DNA of 64,000 nt, taken from contig JAVGWX010000004.1 of the NCBI GenBank assembly GCA_036924085.1, forward strand, positions 15,961,454-16,025,453, given 5' to 3'. This stretch comes from Ariolimax columbianus (taxonomy: Eukaryota > Mollusca > Gastropoda > Stylommatophora > Arionidae). Each line of letters starts with the position of its first letter. The stretch's first letter is position 1. Shown piece after piece: positions 48,532 through 58,626 of the stretch. The notes under the pieces are model-generated. The model ran no database searches, was not told the origin of the DNA, and saw nothing but the letters and a program-made list of their open reading frames with translations. The position numbers and the translations under genes were made by a program.

Positions 48532-48775
48532 CGAGGCGTGATCAAATGAAACCTGACCTTACTGCATCAAGTGAACATACGTGCGATGCGCATGATGACG
48601 CCATTTCTAATGTAAACAGCACATATCAACCGTCAAGTTTGCAAAATTTCATTATCCTCCTACAATAGTCTCCTCAGCAGAGCGTTGACAACAGTGATTC
48701 GGTTTCCAACAACTGATGGATGTCGACCAGTTGACATACATTGCAGAATGCACGCAATATACAAACGTGTTATTA
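48532..48775 (+). mobile_element. Mariner 5' end, copy 3
   Basis: Starts CGAGGCGTGATCAAATGAAA after TA. It continues with the shared leader (GTGAACATACGTGCGATGCG, TAAACAGCACATATCAACCG) and a damaged CGACCAGTTGACAT block of the transposase N-terminus. There is a 40-50-base deletion near 48690. Homology ends at about 48775. Confidence 0.75.
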
Positions 48776-49393
48776 TTGTTCACAGTATCCTTCAGTTTGT
48801 GCCAGCCGATCTGCCTTCTGGATACCCGGTACATATATGCAGCCTCGCTGTAAACTACGATGTGGCGTCACAACATCCTTTTTAAAACGAACGCCGAAGA
48901 AGAAGAGCTTTTACCGCTCATCAAGGACCTCTGTAAAGCTATATCATATATAGTACATTGACCTTCCTTCAGTGTCTTTTGGACCTGTTTACTATTCTCC
49001 GTATCTCGGATTGCATGAACTACTATATGCCTCCTATCCATGTTTGATGATTTAGACCAACAACGAATCTTACTTCTAAAATGTTTTTATTTGTAAACTT
49101 AATTCAAATGTAACTATTTTCCATCTAACTTTGTATCCTTTCCATTTATAGCGTTCTTCTTGTTTTAAACTAAGTAAGGGAGTAGCTACTACCATCATAA
49201 AGAATAATATTTATTTTATCTTCACTACCATTCTGTCTGAACGATTTCAGTCCATTTTTTCATCCGTACACCGGTCGATATATGATTATAATGTCATGCG
49301 ATACCTGATTAGAATATGTGCTCCTAAGTGAAACAATATATTTTGGTCCACATCCGAGTATAACACTTGAGAGATTTGAACTTTGATTATGAT
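48776..49393. other. Unassigned AT-rich sequence
   Basis: Nothing recognised apart from its position upstream of a TATA box. Confidence 0.5.
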
Positions 49394-49401
49394 TATAAAT
49401 A
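49394..49401 (+). promoter_or_regulatory. Probable TATA box (TATAAATA)
   Basis: A perfect TATAAATA followed by a GC-rich CGGGGGGCG. An initiator-like TCATTATT lies about 35 bases downstream (49427-49434), and the first ATG (49505) opens a signal-peptide exon. The combination fits a TATA-driven promoter with a 75-80-base 5' UTR. Confidence 0.5.
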
Positions 49402-49504
49402 TTCGGGGGGCGTTTTTTGAACCTCGTCATTATTCTCCCGATCTCTCAACGGTGAAGCAAGCTTTAGGCAGAGAGCACCATCGCTGTTGAAGCTCACGAA
49501 CAAG

Positions 49505-49582
49505 ATGCTGCTGCTGTTGTTCGCTGCTGTGGTCTGTGCCGCTAACGCTGCTCTTCCCTGCCAGGCGCCATCAGAACTCACG
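49505..49582 (+). CDS. Putative first exon of a secreted protein
   Basis: The ATG at 49505 opens 26 codons: MLLLLFAAVVCAANA then ALPCQAPSELT, ending at ACG|GTACGT, a good donor in phase 0. Residues 2-11 are a strong hydrophobic core and ANA|A fits signal peptidase cleavage after residue 15. A TATA box lies 111 bases upstream. The mature start ALPCQAP vaguely recalls ependymin-related proteins, which begin with a similar P-C-x-x-P stretch, but this is too short to assign. A candidate second exon in the same phase lies at 51968-52213 beyond a microsatellite-filled intron. Confidence 0.5.
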
Positions 49583-49639
49583 GTACGTATAGTAGGGATA
49601 GCTTTGGCTCTATTTTGGTTTATACTTTGGGCAATTTGT

Positions 49640-49995
49640 AATGTAGGACAGTGAACACATGTGCCAATACGAAATGTTGCAAATCTAACGTACTTTGTGG
49701 CAATACGTAATTTAGAACATTGAACACATTCTGCAGTAATATGTTTTATAGAATATTGAACAAATCTTGCAGAAATACGTCATATAGAACATTTAACACA
49801 TTCTGCAGTAATATGTTTTATAGAATATTGAACAAATCTTGCAGAAATACGTCATATAGAACATTTAACACATTCTGCAGTAATATGTTATATATAATAT
49901 TGAGAAAATCTTGGAGTAATACGTCATATAGAACATTGAACACATTTTGCAGTAATATGTTATATAGAACTTTGAACACATTTTGTGGTAAAACG
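49640..49995 (+). repeat. 36-bp minisatellite with a 72-bp higher-order unit
   Basis: Two alternating 36-bp units: GAACATTTAACACATTCTGC plus AGTAATATGTTTTATA, and GAATATTGAACAAATCTTGC plus AGAAATACGTCATATA. About nine units in total. The open 95-codon frame is a consequence of the multiple-of-three period. Confidence 0.95.
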
Positions 49996-50180
49996 TGTTC
50001 CCGATAGTTTAAAAATAAAGTTTGCAATATAAACACAACATCGTGCAAATATCCAGAGGAACGGAGAGGGAGAACATTTGTCCCATAAACATTTGAGATT
50101 CCATTGTAGGAGATTTCATAATTGTGTTCAGTGTACTGAACACTTCCGTTTCTTGTTTTGCTTCTGTAAGCATTCATTCA

Positions 50181-50182
50181 AG

Positions 50183-50224
<42 letters not shown>

Positions 50225-50379
50225 AAACTTACATACATACAACATACATGCATGCGTACATACATACATATATACAAAATACATGCATGCGTACATGCAT
50301 GCGTACATACAACAATACATACATAGATACATACATGCATATATACATACATATATACATACATACAAACATACATTCA

Positions 50380-50413
<34 letters not shown>

Positions 50414-51693
50414 CAAAATACATGCATGCGTACATGCATGCGTACATGCATGCGTACATACAACAATACATACATAGATACATACATGCATATATACATA
50501 CATATATACATACATACATACATACATACATACATACATACATACATACATACATACATACATACATACATACATGCATGCACGCATACATACATTACAT
50601 ACAATATATACATACATTCATATATCCCAACATACATCCCAACATACATACATACATACATACATATATACATACATACATACATACATACATACATACA
50701 TACATACATACATACATACATACATACATACATACATACATACATACATACATACATACATACATACATACATACATACATCCCAACATCCCAACATACA
50801 TACATACATACATACATACATACATCCCAACATCCCAACATACATACATACATACACACATACATACATACATACATACATACATACATACATACATACA
50901 TACATACATACATACATACATACATACATACATACATCCCAACATCCCAACATACATACATACATACATACATACATACATGCATGCACGCATACATACA
51001 TTACATACAATATATACATACATTCATATATCCCAACATACATCCCAACATACATACATACATACATACATACATGCATACATACATACATACATATATA
51101 CATACATACATACATACATACATACATACATACATACATACATACATACATACATACATCCCAACATACATACATACATACATACATACATACATACATA
51201 CATACATACATACATACATACATACATACATACATACATCCCAACATACATACATACATACATACATACATACATACATACATACATACATCCCAACATA
51301 CATACATACATACATACATACATACATACATACATACATACATACATACATACATACATACATACATACATACATACATACATACATACATACATCCCAA
51401 CATACATACATACATACATACATACATACATACATACATACATACATCCCAACATACATACATACATACATACATACATACATACATACATACATACATA
51501 CATACATACATACATACATACATACATACATACATCCCAACATACATACATACATACATACATACATACATACATACATACATACATACATACATACATC
51601 CCAACATCCCAACATACATACATCCCAACATCCCAACATACATCCCAACATACATCCCAACATCCCAACATCCCAACATCCCAACATCCCAAC
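50181..51693 (+). repeat. 1.5-kb compound microsatellite: (AC)n, (CATA)n, (CATCCCAA)n
   Basis: (AC)n at 50181-50224, then hundreds of CATA units broken by CATCCCAA insertions, ending in nearly pure CATCCCAA. Larger blocks are duplicated: the AAAATACATGCATGCGTACA block at about 50275 recurs near 50415, and the GCATGCACGCATACATACAT block at 50574 recurs at 50980. ORFs of up to 483 codons (YIHT or MYVC repeats) arise because a 4-bp unit free of stops is open in every frame; they are not genes. Confidence 0.97.
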
Positions 51694-51967
51694 ATATAAA
51701 ACACAACGTTATACACAATACACACCTGTACTATATGCAACACTACTTTTCACAATGCCCCAGTGCAGTTTACCCTCACTATCATGTTTGATTATCTACC
51801 TGAATATCCATCTTTAAGCGTCTTCAATAACATTCATAACAGGCTGTTATCAGATTAGGAGTGAAATATTGCTGATAACAAACTATCCCATTCGTTCAGG
51901 CAGATCTAAACGGTTTTTACAATTTATCTAAGATAACGAAAGTTGAGAACATGATCATTTATTTCAG
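51694..51967. other. Unassigned; end of the possible intron
   Basis: No feature except the acceptor-like TTTATTTCAG ending at 51967. Confidence 0.4.
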
Positions 51968-52213
51968 ACGTGCAACGAAGTTCTTCATTTCTTGACCAGC
52001 CCATTCTGTCATCTTCCTTCGCGTTCGTCTTCAGACCTTGACTTCTGTGACTCTAACGAAGTCCGCAGTCGACTTGAAGCATTGTGCACTTCCGTACATC
52101 TTTTCGTGGAAGAAAACTGGTTGTTGCTAATGTCAATTTTTTGTATCAGTTTTTTTTTATCGGTATACCATGAGCAGGACTGCAAAATAGTTTCTGCTGT
52201 CATTGAATCGTAG
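51968..52213 (+). CDS. Possible second exon of the 49505 secreted-protein gene
   Basis: TTTATTTCAG|ACG at 51967/51968 is a good acceptor and the phase-0 frame from the 49582 donor is open to a TAG at 52211-52213. It reads TCNEVLHFLTSPFCHLPSRS and later LEALC, VEENWLLLMSIFCIS and DCKIVSAVIES. Cysteine spacing (C-x11-C-x11-C) fits a small secreted protein, but the hydrophobic end is odd. A decayed LINE begins at its right border, so the tail may be non-coding. It could equally be a chance ORF. A cDNA spanning the junction would decide. Confidence 0.3.
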   Translation, partial: TCNEVLHFLTSPFCHLPSRSSSDLDFCDSNEVRSRLEALCTSVHLFVEENWLLLMSIFCISFFLSVYHEQDCKIVSAVIES

Positions 52214-53380
52214 TGACAGTCTTGAACTTTTTACAAAGATGGCATCTAGGTCTGCCGTGTCCTGTGCGCAGCCGGACAATGACCACCTGATCTCGCCTGG
52301 AGAGATGGTGGTAGGCACGGTTTTATATGTGGCCAGGGGGTGGACATTTTTTTATAATTTACTCTGTACATGGCCCTGTTGACTGCCTTTGTCTCATCGT
52401 ATGTGGTTGCTGTATGACCCTGCTGCAGTGTTCCTCCCTCTCTGTTGAGCATGTACATTTTCTCGTTGCATGGAATGTTGCAGCGGGTCTATATCTACCG
52501 GGCTCTGTTTTGTTAAAGCACGGGACAGGCGTTAAAGTGAGTCTACCAGATCACCGAGTTCTTTTTTGTATTTATTCTTCAAAGCCATTAACACTGAGAG
52601 GGTGTCTGTGAGAATGCCCGCTTGTTTTCTGCATTTTACTGGGGCCTATAATGATTTAAGCTACTAAAGACACTGGCTTCGGCATTGAAGTTGCTGCAGC
52701 GTCTCCCAGGGGGGAAATATTGCTGAGTTTACTTCACTTTTCAATTTTATAGTGATGCCTACTTCCCCGTTTTTAATGGTCTATTTTATTGAGCCAACCG
52801 TATATGTATGTGCCCATGCTGTTGGTGGACATTTTTGGTTGATGTAATTGGTAACTATGTCATTGTGTCTTCTATGTAGGGGATAATAAATATGGGATGG
52901 GGAAAGGGTCTTCCTTTCTAGAAGCAGCGGATAGAGCATGCTGGTTTTGGATTTATGATTTCATTTGAGAGCACAGCACTGTTTCTAATCTTTTCTTACC
53001 TGCAACATTTGTTTCAGATTTAGCCTGCCTCCCCGCTCCAGTTCATTTAGTCTCTGCTGCATCGTGTTCACTCGGTCTGAAATCGTGGGGTGGTTCTTTT
53101 TCTTTCCTACCACTTCATCATCATCATTATTATCAGTCTTGCTCTCATTGCAACATTATAACTGCAACAGATGCTTTTCCATCTGTTCATATTCTGTGCT
53201 GTCTTCTTGAGATAAGCATACGAGATCTCGACTGAATTGGCTTCTTTTTCGGCCGTTCCTGGCCAAGCGTTTGTAGGCATACCGTCCTGTATTTTTCCTT
53301 GTGGATTCTAATCCATCCCATATCTCATTGCTGTGTCTGGCTTTTTTCTGAATGTGCGTTTTATCAATTCTCACTTCTCT
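52205..53380 (-). mobile_element. Decayed RNase H LINE fragment (LINE D)
   Basis: On the minus strand: LARNGRKRSQFSRDLVCLSQ near 53260, then HNDIVTNYINQKCPPTAWAH and TYTVGSIK (RNase H YTDGS block with the aspartate lost), then ILTDTLSVLMAL (second aspartate block), and finally DQVVIVRLRTGHGRPRCHL, matching the VVVFRLRTGHNRLRYHL block of LINE C. It is related to, but distinct from, LINE C. Many stops; truncated at both ends. Confidence 0.65.
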
Positions 53381-53718
53381 TTCAAATGTCTGTGTCTACC
53401 ATTACATCTGATCACCAAACACGATGTATGTGCCGAAAACACTTGCTAATGAAGGTCTGCAGGCTTAATGTGTTACTCATAATCACAGACCATGACTCAC
53501 AGACAAACCGTAGAACCGAGTGTAAACTCGGTTTCAGTTTGAAAACACTGTTAAAGAATAGTATCTTATTCTCCACGGAAAATGCTCAGTTCAGTTCATG
53601 CCGTGACCTCTTGAGATCATTGGGATACCCCTGCTGACACCTCCACAACCCAGCGCAATCCCTCTCTCCCTCTCTGTTTAATGTTGCTTTGAGTGCCTCT
53701 TCGTGTCGTAGGTTAATT

Positions 53719-53729
53719 AGTCCATTCAT
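53719..53729 (+). repeat. Target-site duplication AGTCCATTCAT, left copy
   Basis: Eleven bases identical to 55001-55011; LINE C homology starts at 53730. Confidence 0.8.
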
Positions 53730-54972
53730 CGATAAAATTAGCAAACTCCAAAACCAAGCCATGAGAGTTACAACAGGAGGCATGAAGTCAACGCCAATTG
53801 TAGAACTTGAAAAGATTACAAAACTGCAATCCATGACCGACAGAAGTGACTGCAGAGCCCAGCAGCAATCAGAGAAACTCAGAAGACTGACTGACCATCC
53901 AATGCACCAGAGACTAAACAATGTGGAAAATGGGAAACTAAAGCGGAGAAACTTTGCAGAAATAGCCAAAGCAAAGATGCACGAAGACCCCATGAACGCA
54001 CTAACAACACCAAAGCCCATCCCTACTGTACGAAAACCTACCTGGAGGCAGCATATATTTCCAGAGGTGGTAGAAAATATACCAGGTATTGGAAAGAAAA
54101 ACTGCCAGACTGAAAAAGAAAGAAGAGATACTACCCTGAGCTACATAACGGAAAACTACCCAAGCATGGACTGGACCCATGCATACACCGACGGTTCTGT
54201 AACAAACACAACACAGAACAAATGTCAGAAATTTAACACTGTCATTCGCTACTGGAAAATACACAAGCAATTTCAGAGCGGAGGCAGAGGCACTGAGGGC
54301 GGCAGTAGAAGAAATGGTGACAGGTAAAAGGAATGAACGCCATATAGTCCTGCTTACAGATGCCTTAGCCGTAGTCACAGCACTAAGAGCCAGAAACATA
54401 CTGAACTTAATGATTTAAGAGCAGTACTCTGTCAACTATGCCAGCAATCCGCACCAAAAAGGGTAGTGGTGCAGTGGGTTCCATCCCACTGCAACATCCA
54501 AGGCAACGAGGAGGCAGACAGACTGGCAAAAGAAGATGCAAAACTACCACAACCAGATATTAGTATGACATACGAAGAGTCAAAATGGCTTATTAGAGCT
54601 AGATACATGACCAAATGGGAAACCGAACATACTGGCTGCACAAAAAACGATGCCTATTTCCAGGTGAACAGAAAAGAGCAGGTCGTGGTCTTCAGACTTC
54701 GCACTGGCCACAATAGACTGAGGTACCACCTATTCAATAAATTGAAGATATGTGGCACTGACGAATGCCCGTGTGGTACCGGGAAAATGACCGCTGAGCA
54801 TTTGCTGCAAAACTGCCCGACATACGAGGATCAGAGAGAGCAGATGTGACCATCACCAGTGGAAACACTAGACAAGCTCTATGGCAGTGTCGACAGCCTC
54901 AGGATGACCGCTGCTTTTTTCGAAAAAATTAAGGTTGATGTCTGACTGCGAACGATGAAGAAGAAGAAGAAG

Positions 54973-55000
<28 letters not shown>
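53730..55000 (+). mobile_element. LINE C copy, 5'-truncated
   Basis: About 90% identical by eye to 61290-62562 of the intact LINE C: KLQNQAMRVTTGGMKSTPIV, RNFAEIAKAKMHEDPMNALT, DWTHAYTDGSVTNTTQN. A deletion of about 50 bases after the first RNase H motif breaks the frame. The last part reopens from 54466 (VQWVPSHCNIQGNEEADRLA) to a TGA in place of the W of QMWPLP. The normal VDV-stop end and a long (GAA)n tail (54955-55000) follow. It is inserted into the minus-strand LINE B with an 11-bp target duplication. Confidence 0.9.
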
Positions 55001-55003
<3 letters not shown>

Positions 55004-55011
55004 CCATTCAT
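55001..55011 (+). repeat. Target-site duplication AGTCCATTCAT, right copy
   Basis: Directly follows the (GAA)n tail of the truncated LINE C. Confidence 0.8.
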
Positions 55012-55396
55012 GGATGTTGTCTTCCCTTGGTTGTCTGGAACGTCCTCGTTTTCGCTTGCCGTGTATTGTGGCCCGTTGAATGATTTTTACACGGCCCTTG
55101 GACCTCGAGACGGAGGAGATCATCGTACTTTTCACTTGCATTCTCGATTTTTCGTCCAATTTTATCATTTGTGATACTGTCTTTGAATGTGATATCTAGG
55201 AGTCTTGTAAAACATTTCACATCCATGGTCTGGATTCTGTGCTGGAGGTCTGCTGTAATGGTTTATGTTTCACAGCCAAAGAACAACATATAATGAACCA
55301 GTCTGACTTTTATGGCGAGGGAGAGTCGTTTATCTTTCCATATGTGCTTCAATCGCTGCCCTTGTTTGTGCTATTCTGGCCAAGATCTCTGGTTTT

Positions 55397-55408
55397 GATC
55401 CCTCATCA
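55397..55408 (+). repeat. Target-site duplication GATCCCTCATCA, left copy
   Basis: Twelve bases identical to 62563-62574. LINE B (minus) reads DEGSKPE across this copy, confirming that it belongs to the target. Confidence 0.85.
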
Positions 55409-55884
55409 TCTGGGGTAGTTGTCTCGCCGCAGCGACTCAATTTCAACCAGTGTTCGTAAAGCGATCTCAGTCCCGCCAGGCGGAGCGATAGCGCGGGCTT
55501 GCGGAAAACGCTCGCCTGCTTTTCCCCGTAGTGCGAATTGGGTGCGGTTTGTGGTAGTGGCTCCTCCACCGAGGTGCGCTAGTCTGGTCCGTATCAGGAA
55601 ACGTGGTCCGTCCGTGGAGATTTATCTAAGGCTTATAACAGAGCTCGACAGTACGTGTCGCTGGTGGTCCGACTCTCGCAAAGAGCTTGTGACCGGCAAA
55701 TGGAAAGCAGGAATCGTTGCCTCGAGGCCCTGCGTTCTCCCTACGGAGAAGGGCAGGCCGGCAGGCCAAATTGTCTCTAGTCCCAGTGAAATTCATCGCC
55801 GAGGTCGTTGGGATCCGTTCTGCACAGAGCGCTGCCATCCCTCCTCGAGCGAGCCCGGTCGGTCGGTCGTCTGGTGCGTGTCTC
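55409..55884 (+). other. GC-rich leader upstream of the 18S segment
   Basis: Composition resembles rDNA spacer (external transcribed spacer-like), but the first 77 or so bases of 18S that should follow are missing. The stretch 55470-55497 (TCCCGCCAGGCGGAGCGATA plus GCGCGGG) reappears almost unchanged at 58726-58751, in the first codons of the LINE C ORF, so at least part of this leader is LINE-related. The ORFs here (for example 55419-55934) are GC-rich artefacts. Confidence 0.5.
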
Positions 55885-56975
55885 ACGGTGAAACCGCGAA
55901 TGGCTCATTAAATCAGTCGAGGTTCCTTAGATGACACGATCCTACTTGGATAACTGTGGCAATTCTAGAGCTAATACATGCTTACCAAGCTCCGACCCTC
56001 GCGGAAAGAGCGCTTTTATTAGTTCAAAACCAATCGTCGTTTCCCCTCGCGGGGTTGCGGCGTCCCCACTGGTGACTCTGGATAACTTTGTGCTGATCGC
56101 ATGGCCTCATGTGCCGGCGACGCATCTTTCAAATGTCTGCCCTATCAAATGTCGATGGTACGTGACATGCCTACCATGTTTGTAACGGGTAACGGGGAAT
56201 CAGGGTTCGATTCCGGAGAGGGAGCATGAGAAACGGCTACCACATCCAAGGAAGGCAGCAGGCGCGCAACTTACCTACTCCCGGCACGGGGAGGTAGTGA
56301 CGAAAAATAACAATACGGGACTCTTTCGAGGCCCCGTAATTGGAATGAGTACACTTTAAACCCTTTAACGAGGATCTATTGGAGGGCAAGTCTGGTGCCA
56401 GCAGCCGCGGTAATTCCAGCTCCAATAGCGTATATTAAAGTTGTTGCAGTTAAAAAGCTCGTAGTTGGATCTCAGGCGCAGGCGGGCGGTCCGGCTCGCG
56501 CCGGTTCACTGCCCGTTGTCTCCTGCCCTACCGTCTGCCGGCTCTCTCCCACGGGTGCTCTTCGCTGAGCGTCCTGGGTGGCCGGCGCGTTTACTTTGAA
56601 AAAATTAGAGTGTTCAAAGCAGGCCTCGGCTGCCTGAATAATGGTGCATGGAATAATGGAATAGGACCTCGGTTCTATTTTGTTGGTTTTCGGAACTGGA
56701 GGTAATGATTAACAGGGACAAACGGGGGCATTCGTATTGCGGCGTTAGAGGTGAAATTCTTGGATCGCCGCAAGACGAGCTACTGCGAAAGCATTTGTCA
56801 AGAATGTTTTCATTAATCAAGAACGAAAGTCAGAGGCGCGAAGACGATCAGATACCGTCGTAGTTCTGACCATAAACGATGCCGACTAGCGATCCGCAGG
56901 AGTTGCTTCGATGACTCTGCGGGCAGCTTCCGGGAAACCAAAGTGTTTGGGTTCCGGGGGAAGTATGGTTGCAAA

Positions 56976-57024
<49 letters not shown>

Positions 57025-57048
57025 GCGGCTTAATTTGACTCAACACGG
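55885..57048 (+). rRNA. Partial 18S rRNA sequence, residues about 78-1170
   Basis: Starts at ACGGTGAAACCGCGAATGGC and runs through TACTTGGATAACTGTGGCAA, CCGTAATTGGAATGAGTACA, the universal GTGCCAGCAGCCGCGGTAAT at 56395, the mollusc-type variable region (GGCGCAGGCGGGCGGTCCGG), GTGAAATTCTTGGATCGCCG, and GGAATTGACGGAAGGGCACC up to CTCAACACGG. The canonical continuation GAAACCTCACC is absent. Missing are the first 77 or so bases and the entire 3' third. A few substitutions in normally conserved sites (for example GCAACTTACCTACTCCC) and the location between LINE parts show that this is not a working rRNA gene. The helix around CCGCAGGAG...CTCTGCGGG remains paired. Confidence 0.9.
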
Positions 57049-57530
57049 CCAACGCTGAAATGATTGTCATGCCGAGATCACTCTTCTGGGGTCTAATATG
57101 GAACTGGTGCTGGACTTAGACCCCCAGAAATCTGGGGTTATGCCCCCTGTGGCTCGGTGTTGTCTGCATCCAGTGTTTGATAAAGGAATTGACGGAAGAG
57201 CACTATCAGGAGTGGAGCCTGAGACCTAAATTAACCTAAGACGCCAATACTGCAGAATGACTATCAAAAAGTACACCTTCGTGGGGTCTAATAGAGAACA
57301 TGTGCTGGAATTAGACCCTCGAAAATTTTGGGGCTACCCTCTAAGAAACTTGACTGTCTCGCTAAGGGAATTGACGGAAGGGCACCACCAGGTGTGGAAC
57401 CTGCGGCTTAATTTGACTGAACACGCCAATACTGTAGAACAACTGACAAATCGAGAGCACTGCCGTTTGGGTCTAATAATGAACGTACGCTGGTATTAGA
57501 CTCACGGACGACAAGTCAGCTCTCAAACAC
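56996..57530 (+). repeat. Three tandem units of about 184 bp, each starting with an 18S segment
   Basis: AAAGGAATTGACGG starts at 56996 and 57182, and the variant AAGGGAATTGACGG at 57364. Each unit has about 55 bases of 18S (GAATTGACGGAAGGGCACCA to TTGACTCAACACG) followed by about 130 bases containing a GGGTCTAAT/ATTAGACCC hairpin. The first unit is continuous with the 18S body; the second and third are more diverged in the 18S part. Confidence 0.85.
57088..57503 (+). other. Three copies of a conserved hairpin
   Basis: Stems: GGGGTCTAA (57088-57096) with TTAGACCCC (57116-57124); GGGTCTAAT (57284-57292) with ATTAGACCC (57310-57318); GGGTCTAAT (57469-57477) with ATTAGACTC (57495-57503, one G-T pair). 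Loops of 17-19 bases share GAAC-n-n-G-n-GCTGG. The stem is kept while surrounding bases differ, which hints at an RNA structure in the LINE leader. Confidence 0.6.
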
Positions 57531-58626
57531 TCAAATGAAAGAATGCTACGGAAATCGTGTTTAACTCCGCAGAAACCGCAAATTTCAAATACCTGGTCAT
57601 TGACAAACAAAAGCCCTCAATAAATTCGTCTGACCAAATAGTGAATGGGTGCTGGAAATAGATCATCTGAAGACAGGTCAGTTTTACCCTACAAATGACA
57701 GGGCGTTGCTACGGAAAACCAGCTCAAATCGAGAGGAGCCGCAGACACTTTGGTTCACGTACCAGGCTGATAAGCCAAGGGCGCGAGGCTACCATGTGAG
57801 GGATTACGGCCGAACCCTTGTAAGCCGCAATCCCGCACAAAATCTCAGCACCACTGCAATGGAAGGCTCCTACATGCTCGGGACCTGGGGCTTGCGCCCC
57901 AGCCCTATCAGGTAGAGCCACAGTAAGAGGTCCTTGCCGCCCGCAAATCAAAGCGGGCGGACAACTGCTTGATACTCACCCTATACGGCGATGGGGTGCG
58001 AAAAACACCAACCAAAGACTTAGAACCTGGTCGGGGTGTCGAAAACAGTAGAACAGCCACCTCACTGTGAACTGTCAAGACTCAACCACTGACCATGAGA
58101 GTTGTCCGCACACCAGGCGATCAACATCTCTGTGACATTACCAGGCTTGTCCTCTGGCTGAATGCACTCCGGCTACGATATCTACCTCTGTACGTTATCA
58201 GCCATAACTATCATGCTGGACGCAGAAGAGATGCAGACCAGCGGACATTGCACACCTGCCCCACTGTGTCAACACCCCAGGTGGCGGGGAATGCTAGGCG
58301 TACCATCCCTGCATAGAAGCCAAGAAAATAAAGGGAAAAAGAGATACCCCACTCACATGCAAATGCTACGTTTCTGGCAGGACGTGACGATCCTGGGATA
58401 CAGACACACTGGACTGCCTCTCTTCCGGGTAAACCAGTCCATCTCATATATCATCACATATCATCATTGCACCCTATAGACACGAGTAGTGAAGACTCGA
58501 TAGTCTGGTAAGACAACTTCCATAAGAGAGAAAACTCTGATCGTAAACAACTGCTGCCTTGCAGATAGGCTGGGGACAGCCAAAGGCTAAGGAGGGCATC
58601 CCTACAGAAACGCCTGTTGAAATCGG
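57531..58626 (+). other. LINE C 5' leader, non-coding
   Basis: No ORF with gag-like or zinc-knuckle features is seen, so a separate ORF1 is absent. Short ORFs (57649-57915, 58095-58316, 58162-58479) have no recognisable domain. It probably carries the element's internal promoter, but no motif can be singled out. Confidence 0.5.

Noticed and set aside
50248..51817. Very long ORFs (up to 483 codons) on both strands
   Set aside because: They are translations of CATA/CATCCCAA simple repeats, which lack stops in all frames. No start context, domain or splice site.
55330..55934. ORFs over the GC-rich leader and 18S start
   Set aside because: Open only because of GC richness; the sequence is leader and rRNA.
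55885..57048. A functional 18S rRNA gene
   Set aside because: The first 77 or so bases and the 3' third are missing, it is fused to a LINE leader, and it lies inside a transposon insertion.
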